From positions 255,001 through 319,000 of the forward strand of contig JAJOZX010003302.1 of NCBI GenBank assembly GCA_023014485.1: a stretch of DNA of 64,000 nucleotides, given 5' to 3'. The notes under the pieces were generated by a model. That model saw only the letters and a list, made by a program, of their open reading frames with translations, did not search any database and was not told where the DNA came from. The DNA comes from Bathynomus jamesi (lineage: Eukaryota; Arthropoda; Malacostraca; Isopoda; Cirolanidae). The position numbers were made by a program, and so were the translations under genes. Shown here piece by piece: positions 22,354-34,636 of this stretch (position 1 is the stretch's first letter; every line of letters begins with the position of its first letter).

Positions 22354-22819
22354 TCATGAACTATTTTGGTTTAGGTCTAGGTTGTATTTAGATAGGTCAC
22401 CCAAAGGGGTTATCCCTGATATAGTCTGATAAGCTATACCATTACCTATCTTTACTATGCCCTTATGAATAAGATTAATATAATCTGTCCCTATTAACAT
22501 TTCAATGTTAGCTACTGTGTTGTTTGTGATATGTCTATCAGCTATTTTGTAATGTTTTCCCAAATGATTTATGGTTTGTTCTAGTTTGGGTATAACCAGT
22601 TTGTTTTGTCCTACTTTAGAAATAATAACTGCTTCAATTTTCTCTAATTTATTTTCTAAATGTAGTTCCAGGTCAATTGTCTTATAGCTATTTTTGTCCG
22701 AGTTATCCTTAACAAAGGATGCAATATTGAGTTTTTGTTCATTCGGGTTTGGTGTCAAACCCAATTTATTAACTACATTTTGCGAAACAAATGTTTGTTG
22801 AGAACAACAGTCTATAAGA
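22354..22819 (-). pseudogene. BEL-A aspartic protease (DUF1758-like)
   Basis: LIDCCSQQTFVSQNVVNKLG begins the domain beside the Gypsy insertion at 22824. NEQKLNIASFVKDN, KIEAVIISKVGQNKLVIPK and IEMLIGTDYINLIHKG follow. This is the DUF1758 arrangement found in BEL/Pao polyproteins, where the family usually has LLDSGSQ. Here, and in BEL-B, the residues after the Asp are CCS. The start of the domain lies on the far side of the Gypsy element, near 29271. Confidence 0.7.
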
Positions 22820-22823
22820 CATC

Positions 22824-23055
22824 TGTAGCTGGTTCCTTCTTGGTGCTACTTGTAGTTGCCGGGAAGAATGAAGGATACGAGAGGCAAGCTATCGCTTTGT
22901 TGGGTATCTCTTTTAGGGGCCTCTCGTGTCCTCTTCTCTCCCTGTCGTTTGGGGGGTTGGCGTCTTGAAGGAAAAGCCGGTCGTTTTCAGAGTTTATTGA
23001 GTTCTTGGTTGGCTGAGGTTATTTTACAGAAGATTTTATTTTATATACAGCTGAA

Positions 23056-23114
<59 letters not shown>

Positions 23115-23989
23115 GCTGGGCAATAAATACATTGAATGTATTTAAATACTAAATACTAAATACATGGGAGAAATGTATTTAAATACTAAATACTAAATAC
23201 ATTTTACGAATGTATTTAGATACTAAATACAAAATACATCAATTGTATTTAAATACATTTGTAAATACATTTTAAATACATACAAATTTTAACATATGCA
23301 TTCACTAATTCATGAGTAACAACAATATAAAATGCTTGATAAAGGATAAAGAAATAGTACAATCTAATTTCCGATTATATATTTCCCTTTTTAGAACAAA
23401 ACAAAAACAAAAGAACTTAGAACTTACGATGTTCAACCAGTGACATATTATACTCATTATATCATTGCAAAATGAGTAACAATTAATGAGTAGATGAGAC
23501 ATAAACGTAAACATAAGACGTAAACATAAACATAAGGCACCTTACGAATTCTCTTTTATTTCACGGTTGCTGCGGATCAAAACCAATCTTTCAAAAGTTT
23601 TGTCTGAAAGAGAGTTTCTTTTGGGAGTCAAAGTGATTCCCGCGAATGAGAATATTCGCTCTACCGGTGCCGAAGATGGTAATGTCGTGTTATAGCGGAG
23701 GAACAGTCTTTTTATGAGAGGATGTTTTCCCAAACTGTTGAAACATGAACCATGCTGTACTACACTGTCGACGCGTCGTACTGTGCTAGTACAGAACGTG
23801 TATTAAACCAGTAAAAGTATTTACATTTTTATATTTTGAGTATTTAAATACATTGTATTTAAATACTCATTAAAGTATTTAAATACTATTTAAATACATG
23901 AAAAACAATGTATTTATAAATACAGTTCTAAATACACAAATGTATTTAAATACGTATTTAAATACAAATGTATTTAAATACTGCCCAGC

Positions 23990-24057
<68 letters not shown>

Positions 24058-24196
24058 ACTTATTTATAAAGATTATATATGATTCTTAAAATTACACAAT
24101 GATAAAATATATACAATTTGGTACGCGCAAAATTGGTTTGTCGGTAACTAATATAAAAATAATATAAATGCGGAAAATTAACTGCGCGGCCCCACA
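22824..24196 (-). repeat. Gypsy 3' LTR with internal hAT insertion
   Basis: Matches the 408-bp LTR at 28859-29266 on both sides of an insertion: 22824-23060 and about 24052-24196. The middle is a long (TA)n tract (23060-23110 and 23994-24052) and the 883-bp hAT element. The LTR at 28859 has only a short ATATATATTTATA at this place, so the TA tract expanded in this copy. Confidence 0.85.
23111..23993 (-). mobile_element. Short hAT element rich in GTATTTAAATAC, in the Gypsy LTR
   Basis: Ends CAGAGCTGGGCA and TGCCCAGCTCTG, flanked on both sides by TATATATA, compatible with an 8-bp duplication but not provable in a TA tract. Both subterminal regions are packed with the motif TATTTAAATAC. The middle (23733-23542, minus) encodes a hAT C-terminal dimerisation fragment: LPSSAPVERIFSFAGITLTP, then LSDKTFERLVLIRSNR. 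So it is a deletion derivative of an autonomous hAT. The same family, shorter, sits at 27909-28427 in the same Gypsy element. Confidence 0.88.
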
Positions 24197-27100
24197 CTAC
24201 TGCCCACCCCGAGAAGCGGAGCACGTATATCAAAAGTAGAAATATTCGGGTCTTGATTTGAATCGGATCCTTCGTCCAGCTCGCGTTGATCCTCGGTCGG
24301 CCTCGTTTCCGGTTGTTGCGTTGTCCTGCGCGCCGTCCTGAGGTCTGTATTTGCTACCTCCGAGGTGCGTCCTCCATCGTCCTTTTTCCTTGCGTGCTTT
24401 TTCTCCGATCCGATGTCGTCCGATTGTGCGCCCGGTACCTGTGTGGGACCTGAAACTATATACGCCGGTTTTAAACGATTAATTGAAATGGCTTCTGATG
24501 ATCCGTTGGTTTTTTCTATTACGAAGTACTTATCGTGGCGTTCGAGAACACGGAAAGGTCCTTGATATGGTGCCTCGAATGGTTTTCGAACGCGGTCGAT
24601 GCGTACCCATACGTGGCTTGATTTGTGGAGTTCCGATGGAATGAATGATTTGGGGGCTGAGTGAATGTTTCCTTGAGAGAGTTGGGCGAAATCGATTTGC
24701 GTCATTTTCTTGGCTAATTCGGAGATGAATTTTGAATTGGATTTTGACGACGAATTGGCGATCATTGGCCTCGGGCATAATAGGGTAGTTCCGGTGACGG
24801 TGGTGAACGGTGAATAACCCGATTCGTTGGGGAGACTGCGTAACCCAAGGAGAACTATGGGTAAAGCGGGGAGCCAATCTTGTTTTCGAGCGATGATTGC
24901 TGTCTTGATGGTGCGATGAGATCTTTCAATTATTCCGTTGGTCTGAGGGCGATACGACAAAGTTCTTAGTCGGTGAAATCCGATGAGAGTTGAGAGTTCC
25001 CTAAAGAGTTCGGATTCGAATTGGGATCCGCGGTCCGTTATGACTTGCAGTGGTACACCAAATCTTGAAATCCATACATCGAGAAATGCGTGTGCTATTG
25101 ATGTGGCTGTAGTATCAATCAGAGGATATGCTTCTATCCATCTTGTGGCACGATCGATGCAGGTTAGGAGATATCTATATGGGGAAGGATATGTTTGACC
25201 GGGCAAAGTGGTTGGCGGTAAGGGACCGACGATGTCGATATGTACCGTTTCAAATCTTGAACTTGGTAAATCGAAGGGGGTTATTTCTGATTTTGTATGG
25301 CGAGAAATTTTTGAGGATTGACATGATTCACAATTTCGGGACCAAGTTCGAATATCCTTATTCATTGAGGGCCAAAAGTATCTTGATTTAATGATACGAA
25401 GTGATTGCTTGATGCCTGGATGAGAAATATTATGAAATTGATTGAAGATGGAAGATCGATGCTGCTTGGGAACAAAAGGACGGGGATATGGCGTGGATGT
25501 ATCGCAATATAAAATTGTATTTTCTGGAAACGGGAACGGCTTGAGACGTGGGAGAAATTCTTGCGTTTCTTGATCTTTTTGTTGAGATTCCGCGATTGCT
25601 GATAAATCGAAAGCGTCGATATGTACTGCGTTTACGTTGCGTGAAAGGCAGTCCGCTACGACGTTTTCGGATCCACAGATATGTATTACATCGCATACGT
25701 ATTCCGTGATGGCAGACCAATGACGTTGTTGTCGGTCTGTCTTGGCTCGTAAGGGACTCTTGTAGGCAGAAACCATCGGTTTGTGATCCGTGAAGAGTAT
25801 TACTTGACGACCTTCTAAAAATTGACGGAAATGCAGGACGGCTAGGTATGCTGCGAGTAATTCTCTATCGTATGCGGCGTACGCTTGCTGAGTTGTAGTT
25901 AATTTCTTGGAAAAGAAGGCGATGGGAACTGGTGTGCTGTCGATTATTTGATGAAGAACTGCTCCAGCTGCTATTTGTGAGCAGTCCGTAACTAAATGAA
26001 GGATTGAGCTTGATGGAAGAGGATGACAAAGCGTAACGGCGTTCCGTAGTGCATCCTTGACATCTTGAAAGGCTTGAATTGCTTCGTCGTTCCACTGTAG
26101 ACTTTTGCTTTTGACTTGAGTTCTGACGATTTCACTTAAAGGTGAGACTAAATCGGCGTAACAGGGTATCATATGGCGATAGAATCCCGTCATTCCTAGG
26201 AATCTTCTGAGGCTTTGGTAATCTTGCGGTTGCGGAATATTTTGAATTTCGGAGACTTTGTTTACAGGAGGACGAATGCCTGCTGGGGAAACTTCATGAC
26301 CCAGAAATTCAATTTTGGATTGCTGAAATATGCATTTTTCTAAGGAAATTCTTAAATTGTGTTCTTGAAGGATCTTGAATACGCGTTCTAAGTCTTTCAA
26401 ATGGTCAACTGCGTTATTTGAATGGACTAAAATATCGTCGAGATACACAAATACGCAGTCAACTCCTCTGAAAATTGTATCCATGAAGCGTTGAAATGTT
26501 GCAGGGGCGTTTCTTAAACCAAATGGCATGTATAAATACTGAAATAAACCAAATGGAGTTGTTATAGCCGTTTTCTCGATATCTTCTGGGTGGACTGGAA
26601 TTTGGTGATATGCTCTGACTAGATCGATTTTGCTAAAGCATGATTTTCCGTGCAGAGATGTTGACAGACTTCTTATATGAGGAAGTGGATATCTGTCCGG
26701 TTTCGTGATAGCGTTTAGGCTTCTATAATCACCACACGCCCGCCATTCGCCTGGTATCTTCTTCGGAACGAGGTGTAACGGTGAGGCCCATGGTGATTTT
26801 GAGGGTTCTATAATTCCATCTTGAAGTAAGTTGTTGAAAGTAGCCTTAGCTGAGGATAATTTATCGGGTGGAAGACGTCGAGGGCTTGCAAACACTGGTG
26901 GTGCGCTGCCAGTGTCGATGGTATGCTTGACAGTGTTGGTGGAAACTTTCTGCGGTTGAGATGGTTTCAGTAGTGAGGAGTACTTGTCAAGCAGGTTCCT
27001 GATTTCTTGAGGTAATTTGTCGGTAGGGTTAATATTGATGAGGTGAAGGTCTTTGGATTGCACAGGTTTAGTAGTGGCTTGAAGAGTTGTTGCTCTATCC

Positions 27101-27438
27101 TTCAAAATGCCATGCTTGCAGTCCACAAGGATGTCATAATGGGATAGAAAATCGGCGCCGAGAAGTGGACTGGAGACTTGGGCGACGACGAATGGCCACC
27201 TGAATATTCTTCGTAATTTAGGAATTGATATGTCCAGTGTTACTTCTCCGAATATTTCGAGCGGCTGACCGTTTGCGGTGGAAATCTTTACTGCGGTTGG
27301 GTGGAGTTGACAATCATTGACACAAGTTGGTGGTAAAATTGAGATGCTCGCTCCTGTGTCAATGATAAAATTGACCTTCAGACTGGCGATGCGAGCTGCG
27401 ACTGAGATCAGCGGCAGGCCGGACGTCGCGTTAATCAC
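24178..27438 (-). CDS. pol: Ty3/Gypsy Pol polyprotein (protease, RT, RNase H, integrase)
   Basis: A 1086-codon frame with no stop. Protease: FIIDTGAS (Asp 27). [17 protein letters not shown] and YLDD at about 332-335. RNase [35 protein letters not shown]. Integrase: zinc-binding H-H-C-C region around 666-706 (CESCQ), then Asp 735 (HIDIVGP), Asp 802 (ITDRGSQF) and Glu 838 (NGIIERSHR), a D,D-35-E spacing. The C-terminus is a charged tail. Every catalytic residue I looked for is present. It would copy and integrate the element, but this locus lacks an intact gag. The last 19 bp overlap the 3' LTR edge. Confidence 0.93.
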   Translation of the reverse strand: MINATSGLPLISVAARIASLKVNFIIDTGASISILPPTCVNDCQLHPTAVKISTANGQPLEIFGEVTLDISIPKLRRIFRWPFVVAQVSSPLLGADFLSHYDILVDCKHGILKDRATTLQATTKPVQSKDLHLININPTDKLPQEIRNLLDKYSSLLKPSQPQKVSTNTVKHTIDTGSAPPVFASPRRLPPDKLSSAKATFNNLLQDGIIEPSKSPWASPLHLVPKKIPGEWRACGDYRSLNAITKPDRYPLPHIRSLSTSLHGKSCFSKIDLVRAYHQIPVHPEDIEKTAITTPFGLFQYLYMPFGLRNAPATFQRFMDTIFRGVDCVFVYLDDILVHSNNAVDHLKDLERVFKILQEHNLRISLEKCIFQQSKIEFLGHEVSPAGIRPPVNKVSEIQNIPQPQDYQSLRRFLGMTGFYRHMIPCYADLVSPLSEIVRTQVKSKSLQWNDEAIQAFQDVKDALRNAVTLCHPLPSSSILHLVTDCSQIAAGAVLHQIIDSTPVPIAFFSKKLTTTQQAYAAYDRELLAAYLAVLHFRQFLEGRQVILFTDHKPMVSAYKSPLRAKTDRQQRHWSAITEYVCDVIHICGSENVVADCLSRNVNAVHIDAFDLSAIAESQQKDQETQEFLPRLKPFPFPENTILYCDTSTPYPRPFVPKQHRSSIFNQFHNISHPGIKQSLRIIKSRYFWPSMNKDIRTWSRNCESCQSSKISRHTKSEITPFDLPSSRFETVHIDIVGPLPPTTLPGQTYPSPYRYLLTCIDRATRWIEAYPLIDTTATSIAHAFLDVWISRFGVPLQVITDRGSQFESELFRELSTLIGFHRLRTLSYRPQTNGIIERSHRTIKTAIIARKQDWLPALPIVLLGLRSLPNESGYSPFTTVTGTTLLCPRPMIANSSSKSNSKFISELAKKMTQIDFAQLSQGNIHSAPKSFIPSELHKSSHVWVRIDRVRKPFEAPYQGPFRVLERHDKYFVIEKTNGSSEAISINRLKPAYIVSGPTQVPGAQSDDIGSEKKHARKKDDGGRTSEVANTDLRTARRTTQQPETRPTEDQRELDEGSDSNQDPNISTFDIRAPLLGVGSSVGPRS

Positions 27439-27439
27439 A

Positions 27440-28858
27440 GCCTGCTTATCTAGTTTTCCGACGTTTCTCTTGATGGTGAGGAAGATCTTGAATTTGGGCG
27501 TGACGAGGGGAGCAGCTTGGCGTCATCTTTATTTGGCCACTTGCACCATGGCCTGCAGGTCCTTGCTTGGGGGCCATAATAAAGGTGCGCGCGGCACACC
27601 ACCGGCCGCGGATTCTCGCTGAAGGGTTTTAGGCCGATGGGGATATTCGTTCTTGGGCTTGTATTGGCTCGAGTTGACGTTGGCGCCGCGTAGCAGCTTT
27701 ATTGAGCGAACGGTATTAACTCATCGGCTAGTTTGCCGAGTTGAGTTAGCGCCAGCTCCTTTTGTGCTGCTACGACGGGCGCTATTGAGGATGGGAGCGC
27801 CTGGATGAATTTATGCTTCACCAAATCATCGCTGACGCCCACCTTCAGTGCCGTTTGGTGGATATCTTGAAGGAATTGGGAGGACTTTCCAGTGAGAGGT
27901 GTTGGAGACAGAGCTGGGCAGTATTTAAATACATTTGTATTTAAATACATATTTAAATACATTTGTGTATTTAGAACTGTATTTATAAATACATTGTTTT
28001 TCATGTATTTAAATATAGTATTTAAATACTTTAATGAGTATTTAAATACAAGTATTTAAATACTCAAAATATAAAAATGTAAATACTTTATGGTTTAATA
28101 CACGTTCTGTACTAGCACAGTACGACGCGTCGACAGGTAGTACAGCATGGTTCATGTTTCAAAGTGTCAGTTCAATCAGTGTGTGCCACTCTTAGCGAAA
28201 AGCGGTTGATTTCTTTATCGTGTGCGTTGTCATGGCTTAGTGAATTAGTGAATGCATATGTTAAAAATTGTATGTATTTTAAATGTATTTACAAATGTAT
28301 TTAAATACAATGATGGATTTTGTATTTAGTATCTAAATACATTCGTAAAATGTATTTAGTATTTAAATACATTTCTCCCATGTATTTAGTATTTAAATAC
28401 ATTCAATGTATTTACTGCCCAGCTCTGGTTGGAGATGAGTCGTTCGAAGAGTTCTGGCTTCGTCTTTTCGTAATGACTCACGATTTCTTCTTTTAAATCG
28501 GTGTACGACTTGTTGGAGAGAGTTGCTGCTGAAATTCGTGAGACGACTTCGGGGGGTAACGAGGCTAGAACATGGGAAAAATTTGGTCTCTTCGGATGTT
28601 ATTCTGGAAATGTGGAATTGTGCCTCCATGATGGAGAACCATCCTGCGGCCGACGCTTCAGAGAACGTGGGTGGCTTGATGGTGACATGGTGCACTCCTG
28701 ATTCAACAGATTCCATCTTGCGGGAATATAATTCGGGTCTGCTGCTGCTTTGGTTCCGACCGGCTACTCCGGGTGGGCGGCGAAGAGGCGTGGCTTCGGT
28801 TTGTTCCGCCCGGCGACTGAAGGATGCTGCTTCCGCTGGCTGCTTCGGGGTCACCAAT
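27440..28858 (-). pseudogene. gag: Gypsy Gag, split by a hAT element
   Basis: The N-terminal part (about 28857-28436) includes VTIKPPTFSEASAAGWF and a segment that continues in another frame (ISRITSEETKFF then shifted). After the hAT at 27909-28427 the rest reads TPLTGKSSQFLQDIHQTA, then LALTQLGKLADELIPF. Near 27600-27560 a C-terminal knuckle-like motif VCRAHLYYGPQARTCRPWC appears, matching the H-x-x-(F/Y)G-x-x-A-x-x-C motif of arthropod Gypsy Gag. At least two frameshifts plus the insertion inactivate it. Confidence 0.75.
27909..28427. mobile_element. Short hAT element of the CAGAGCTGGGC family, in Gypsy gag
   Basis: 519 bp, ends CAGAGCTGGGCAGTA and TACTGCCCAGCTCTG, flanked by a perfect 8-bp duplication GTTGGAGA (27901-27908 and 28428-28435). 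Filled with TATTTAAATAC-type repeats, no coding content. A block around 28110-28150 (CACGTTCTGTACTAGCACAG) matches the 23760-23810 region of the longer copy in inverse orientation. Confidence 0.92.
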
Positions 28859-29266
28859 TGTAGCTGGTTCCTTCTTGGTGCTACTTGTAGTTGCCGGGAA
28901 GAATGAAGGATACGAGAGGCAAGCTATCGCTTTGTTGGGTATCTCTTTTAGGGGCCTCTCGTGTCCTCTTCTCTCCCTGTCGTTGTGGGGTTGGCGTCTT
29001 GAAGGAAAAGCCGGTCGTTTTCAGAGTTTATTGAGTTCTTGGTTGGCTGAGGTTATTTTACAGAAGATTTTGTTATTTTATATACAGCTGAATTAATTAA
29101 ATATATATTTATAAATTTATGTACAATACTTATTTATAAAGATTATATATGATTCTTAAAATTACACAATGATAAAATATATACAATTTGGTACGCGCAA
29201 AATTGGTTTGTCGGTAACTAATATAAAAATAATATAAATGCGGAAAATTAACTGCGCGGCCCCACA
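28859..29266 (-). repeat. Gypsy 5' LTR
   Basis: 408-bp uninterrupted LTR, TGTAGCTGG at the left and GGCCCCACA at the right in plus reading. It is the reference for recognising the interrupted 3' LTR. The two are nearly identical where they align, so the insertion looks young. Confidence 0.9.
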
Positions 29267-29270
29267 CATC

Positions 29271-29637
29271 CATCTCACTGGAGTGGTGCTACCCTCACTA
29301 TTCACTAAGTCCAAAGTAATAGTTGGTAAAAGAATCTCAGTGTTTCTTGTTACGTTGTTTGAACAAACAGAATGTCCCATGAAAGTGGCATTTTCTTGAT
29401 TACCTTTGTTTGGTGGAGGTATCTTTTGAGTTTGAATACTATTGTTTGGACACTGGTGAATCACACATTGATGAGACATGTCGTAAACTTTTACAAAACT
29501 TACACTTGAATCTTAACCTAGATTTACAGTCTTTCTTATAATGTCCCTGGCCAGTACACTTTTTACATAGGCTCAACTGTTCACATCTTTTAGCTCTTGA
29601 GTTAAAGTCTGAATATTTGTCACACCCAGTACTACTG
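29271..29637 (-). pseudogene. gag: BEL-A Gag C-terminal zinc knuckles
   Basis: Between the Gypsy and BEL-B insertions the minus strand encodes two CCHC knuckles, CKKCTGQGHYKKDC and CKFCKSLRHVSSMC, both C-x2-C-x4-H-x4-C. These bind the RNA genome in packaging. In BEL-B the second knuckle has Gln in place of His. The upstream Gag part resumes at 37040 after BEL-B. Confidence 0.8.
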
Positions 29638-30306
29638 TGCGAAAAATGCTCTGTATGAATTGGTCCACAATTAACCCACCCCTTATATCTCCAGTCTAAC
29701 TATAGAGTAGATCAAGTCTAGCCTAGAGGGGTCAGCCTAGAGATTCCGGAAATGGTCCAGAGCGGGCAGATAAATTGAGGTCCACAGTAGGATTCCTCAC
29801 AAGAATTAGGTTAGGGCAATCTACCTTCACCTTTGTTAAGCTATGAGTTGATGCTGGGTCTTAGGCCACAATGTAGGCCTAACTTGTCTGACCCAGCTTA
29901 ATTTAATGCTTATAACTTACTGGTGTAAAAACTCAATTAGTCACTTACTTTTAGTTATTTGAGTCTCTCCCTTCTCCGGTTATGTTTGTCGAGAGCGCAC
30001 TTTGCTGGTACGTCCTCTCGCCCCGTTCGTCGTTTTCGTTCTCCGTTTTCGCGGGGCTTCTTGTACCAGCGTTGTCTTGGTTTATTCCTCGGTTGGTTGA
30101 GCGGTAATGTATCTCCATTACCGAGCACGCTCCTCCCACACAGTATATAAATACTAGTGTGGAGAATAACTCTGGTGAGCAACCAATTGGTTTCTTCCAC
30201 CCAGTTATTGACATAAAGGAATTTAATAATTGTTAGATTAACTACCTACCTACTCAGTGAACCATTTTCGTTACCTCCCAACTACCCACTCATCAGTTTT
30301 TCCATA
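29638..30306 (-). repeat. BEL-B 3' LTR
   Basis: 669 bp, TGCGAAAAATGC at the left edge and TTTCCATA at the right. Paired with 36371-37034. The two differ by a few single-base indels only. Confidence 0.88.
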
Positions 30307-30540
30307 TACTGGGGGCCCCGGGAGATAAAAATTTTGGTGTCATTGTCACCAATTTTTGTCTGAGTGTAAACTAGCTAACTATTTAACTGTAAATGCCTGT
30401 TAATCTGATTACAGTGCCTATCCTCACCTTCTCATGGAGAAGGTGTAGCATTTAATTAGAAGATAAAATATACATCCATAGGATGAAACTGTCTATGGTC
30501 TTTACCATAAGAAAAGAAAAATGAAAGTTAGAAGATAAAA

Positions 30541-31860
30541 TTACAATTCCCCAGCATCTATTTTTTGTTGTAAAAATAGTCGCGCTTTTAATGCTGTTTG
30601 TCGCTGAGGTCTTGTGTCTGTCAATGTTGTAGTAGGATGCGTCACCACTCCTACTGTCAAAGGAATAGTTACTGGAAGTTCAGTGTCTCCAGTTGTTACT
30701 GTCAGTGGAGAAGGTTCTCCAAAGTCCATTGTTTTGGGTCCAGACTCTAAAAGGTACAAAAGAAATGTCTCTTGTTGTGTCACCCGTTGAAGTCCTTAAT
30801 TTGACCACTCTTGTTACCCCGTCTGCCCCTGGTCTGAGTTCTGAAACTCTAGCCAGAGGCCAGTATTGTCTTGGAGTACTGTCATGTATGAGACAGGTCC
30901 CTACCTTAATTGTGTCAGACCAATCCTTCTTAGTCATTTGTTTATGTCTCTCCCTTAGACCCATCAAGTACTCAGTTTTCCACTGTTTAATGAAATGAGC
31001 TTAACTCTAGTTAAATGTTGTAACTTAGTCTGGAGCTCATCATGTCGTTGAGTCCAGTTTGGGTCTTCTGAAGAGTCTATATTGTAGTCCGGCAGGAGAC
31101 TAACTTGTTCTCCCCGAATCAAATGATTTGGAGTTAATGGTTCTGGGTCATTAATGTTGTCACTCACATAAGTGAGTGGTCTATTGTTAATGATGTTCTC
31201 AATCTCAGCCAGGAGAGTGAGTAACCCAAATAAGTGTATCTGTTTTTTGCCAATTGCTTTCTTCAAGCAATTCTTTACTGTTTGTATATTCCTCTCCAGA
31301 TAGAACCATACCAAGGAGAGGCAACCGGAATATACTTCCACTTTATGTTTGTATTTTGTATATATAATTGTGTGATTTCATTGCTTAACAAGTCATGGAT
31401 GACTTGTTCACCAGCTTTGAAATATGTAGCATTGTCAGTCCAAACTGTCTTTGGTACTGAATGTCGTGCACAGAATCTCTTAAAGACAGCAACAAAAGAT
31501 TCTGCTGTAAGGTCCTCCACAACATCCAAATAACAGCTCGTGAGGCAGCACATGTAAACAGTACAATGTACATTTTTTGTTCAGTGTCACCCACCCCTAC
31601 AGTCAATGCTCCTGTATAGTCAATGCCTACAGTCTCAAGGGTCTGTTGAGAGTAACTCTCTCCTCTGGCAAAGCATGAGGATTGGTTTCCTATAGGGCCT
31701 AGCATGAATACGCCTACATGTGACACACTCACTCAGGACTGTTTTAACAGTGATCCTTCCCTTGGGCATCCAATAAGTTTTTCTTAATGTAGTTAGTGTC
31801 TGTGGTACCCCCATATGATATACATCATTGTGTGTTTTTTTGATTATTAATGTTGTCAAA
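30541..31860 (-). pseudogene. BEL-B integrase and Pol tail
   Basis: Same domains as the BEL-A integrase: MGVPQTLTTLRKTYWMPK, CVTCRRIHARPYRKP, GIDYTGALTVG, WTDNATYFKAGEQ, then ERNIQTVKNCLKKA, KVG-type C-terminus and the tail ending KIDAGEL. Interrupted by several one-base shifts, for example near 30895, 30965, 31300, 31530 and 31645. Here the tail is contiguous with the integrase (SGPKTMDFGEPS), which shows what the hAT in BEL-A interrupts. Confidence 0.85.
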
Positions 31861-31935
31861 TAGCTAAATCTAGGTAAAAGGATTGGATTTTTGCTTTTGA
31901 TGACAGTTTTGATTTGTCTAATCTCCCTTTACACC

Positions 31936-33560
31936 TTAGAAGGCCTTCTCATCTCTGAACAAGTTTAGATCCACAACTACTGATGGTACAGGTTCTTTTG
32001 TTTGTTTCCCATTTGTTAAGAATTCTAACTCTTTATTGTACTCTTTTTGTTGGGCTTGGCCTATCCAGTATTGGGTTGCAACTTCTGTATAATTATGATT
32101 ATTTTTATTTAGCTGTTTGTTAATTGTAGCTAAACAGTTGTGAGCAAACCTCAAACAGTAGGCTGTCACCCTGACAAGTTTGTTGAAATCAGAATACTTT
32201 TCATAATTAGTGATTGGTTCAACCTTTTCATTTGAAAAGATTAAATTTAATGTCAAGTTAACTTGTTCCACAGGCCATTGGTCTGTATTACAGAGCCACT
32301 TAGGTCCCATAAACCAAGTTTGTTTGGACTTCAACAACTTGTAGGATAAACCTCTGGTCAGAAATCTGCTGGATTCTGTTTAGTTGGAACATAGTGAAAG
32401 TTTACTTGTAGGCTTTCATTAGCGTCAGCTATTTCTTTTAGCCTATTTCTTACAAGATATTCTTACTATTAATGCTATCATTCCGTATCCATGCAAGACA
32501 AATCTGACTGTCAAGCCAGACGTGGATATTAGTTATGAACACATCATAGTAAGCATCCTTAAGCAATGAAATGGTTTTAATGGCTAATGTAGCAGCCAAT
32601 AGTTCCAATTGAGGTATGGTTCGGGTAGGTTTGAGAGGTGCAACTTTCCCTTTTGCATAAATTAGATGACTTTCTGTAGGGCTTACAAGATACGCACAGC
32701 ACCCATAAGCTTGTGTGCTTGCATCAGCAAACACATGAAGCCTCTGGGGCTTATCCCTAAACCCACAGCACCTTTGAATTTTAATGTTCTGCACTTTTGT
32801 TAAATCAGTAGCTAACTTCTTCCAAGATTTTTGATTTTCATTTGTTATTGGATCATCCCACCCAACATTTGTCCTCCAAATTTCTTGGAGGAGAATCTTT
32901 GATTTTATTGTTGAGGCAGGAATAGACCCATAAGATCAAAAATTTTGGAAGCCTCTGATAATATTTGTCTTTTAGTATTTGCTTCCTCATCAAGTTTAAA
33001 ACCTTTAGTACAGATTGAATCATGACTGTTAGAAGTTGCATCCAAACCAGTTCATACCTAAAGTTTTAACTCTGTCTGATGGCTCAGTAAGACCATTATT
33101 ATCTTTTAAAATCTTTTGTTTAAATCCTCATTATTTGAAATCCACTCTCTAAGTTCAAAGTTACCTTGTTGCATAATGTTTTGAGAGTGTTCATAGACTT
33201 CAGATAATTCAGATTTTGTTGTCGTTGAGCCTATTAGATTGTCTACGTAAAAATGTTCCTTAAGGAAGTTCAATGTTAGAGAGTTATTAAACTGGTTTAA
33301 ATGATGTTTAATTGTCAATGCTAATAGGCTAGGTGAGCAATTGGCTCCAAACAACACAACATTAAATCTATAGGTTATGAACCCTTTATTCAAATCAAAT
33401 GGATCCTTGAACCATAAGAACCTAAGTTGGTTCTTATCATATTCATTTTTAAGATTTTCTCAAAATGCCTTCGAAATGTCACTTTGTACAGCATATTTGT
33501 CTAACCTGAACCTCAGTAAGATCTTCACAAGGTCGAAATGAGATTAGGACCCTCAATCAA
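31936..33560 (-). pseudogene. BEL-B reverse transcriptase and RNase H
   Basis: RNase H motifs LHVFADASTQAYGC, PQLELLAATLA and VWLDSQICLAW; RT core at 33106-33393 with VVLFGANCSPSLLALTIK and FYVDNLIGSTTTKSEL. The second residue of the YVDD catalytic pair is Asn here (codon AAT), which would weaken metal binding if original. The relevant region is absent from BEL-A, so I cannot tell whether Asn is a family trait. Frameshifts near 32330, 32450, 32920, 33100 and 33455 disable it. Confidence 0.8.
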
Positions 33561-34625
33561 GCATCATTCCAAACTGTGTTTATCACTGTCTTGAGGCTAC
33601 AATTATATACTACTCTGAGTTTTGTTGTTGGGGCATCTTGTCGATAAACCCCCCTGTGGGTTAAATAATGACAACCATCTTTTTTAAAAGGGTTATCTGT
33701 TCTTCTTCAATGAAGCCTTTCTGTAGCTGTTCTTTGAAGACATCATTATTATTTTTACATTATTTTCTTGTTTGAGTTTTTTCATTACTTTATATAAATG
33801 TCCTTTAGCTACTTTGAGATTATCTCTTAAAGTTGGACAATTTATTTTCCAAGGTAACTCAATAAATAACTATTGTCTTTACACTGAATGGTGTCTTCAA
33901 ATCTTTCTACCATTAACTGATCTTCTGAAGTTTGATGTGTGTCATGTATACCCACAGATTCTAGCAACCATAAAGTTTGAATTGCCTCATCCAAAGTTTC
34001 ATTTGATAATGAATATTAATGTTCTCAGTTGAGATAATATTATTCAAAGTGTTGCTATTCTTACAGGTGTTATGTAGGACTGAGTTGAGGCACATAGTAT
34101 TTGTTGGTCATGCACTGTTTTTGGTTTAGGTCTAGGTTGTATTCTGATAGGTCACCAAAGGGGCTATCCCTGATGGAGTCTGAATAGCTATACCATTACC
34201 TATCTCTACTATGCCCTTATGAATAAGATTAATATAATCTGCCCCTATTAGCATTTCAATGTTAGCTATTGTGTTGTTGTGATATGTCTATCAGCTATTT
34301 TGTAGTGTTTTTTCAAATGATTTATGGTTTGTTCTAGTTTGGGTATAACCAGTTTGTTTTGTCCTACTTTAGAAATAATAACTGCTTCAATTTTCTTGAA
34401 TTTACTTTTCTAAATGTAGTTCCAGTCAATTGTCTTATAGCTATTTTTGTCCGAGTTATCCTTACAAAGGACGCAATATTGAGGTTTTGTTCATTCGGGT
34501 TTGGTGTCAAACCCAATTTATTAACTACATTTTTTGAAACAAATGTTTGTTGAGAACAACAGTCTATAAGACATCTCACTGGAGTGGTACTACCCTCACT
34601 ATTCACTAAGTCCAAAGTAATAGTT
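33560..34625 (-). pseudogene. BEL-B protease (DUF1758-like) and RT N-terminus
   Basis: The protease opens with MDLVNSEGSTTPVRCLIDCCSQQT at about 34615-34545, then VNKLGLTPNPNEQNLNIASF. Several shifts follow to the RT N-terminal part (around 33690-33830). The motif LIDCCSQ is the same as in BEL-A, so the departure from the usual DSGS is shared by both elements and is not a single-copy mutation. Confidence 0.7.
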
Positions 34626-34636
34626 GTAAAAGAATC

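Larger units (their letters stand above)
22824..29266 (-). mobile_element. Ty3/Gypsy LTR retrotransposon inserted in BEL-A protease
   Basis: LTRs start TGTAGCTGGTTCC and end CGCGGCCCCACA (plus reading): 22824-24196 (3', enlarged by a hAT insertion and a TA expansion) and 28859-29266 (5', 408 bp). CATC flanks both sides (22820-22823 and 29267-29270), with one extra CATC on the right. Minus-strand order is gag then pol. After the 5' LTR comes ATTGGTGACCCCGAAG, a plausible tRNA primer site. No env-like ORF is present. Pol is an intact 1086-codon frame, but gag and one LTR are interrupted, so the copy is defective. Confidence 0.9.

Noticed and set aside
24178..29266. Endogenous retrovirus (errantivirus)
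   Set aside because: No env-like reading frame between pol and the 3' LTR; pol ends at the LTR. A plain Ty3/Gypsy retrotransposon explains all that is seen.
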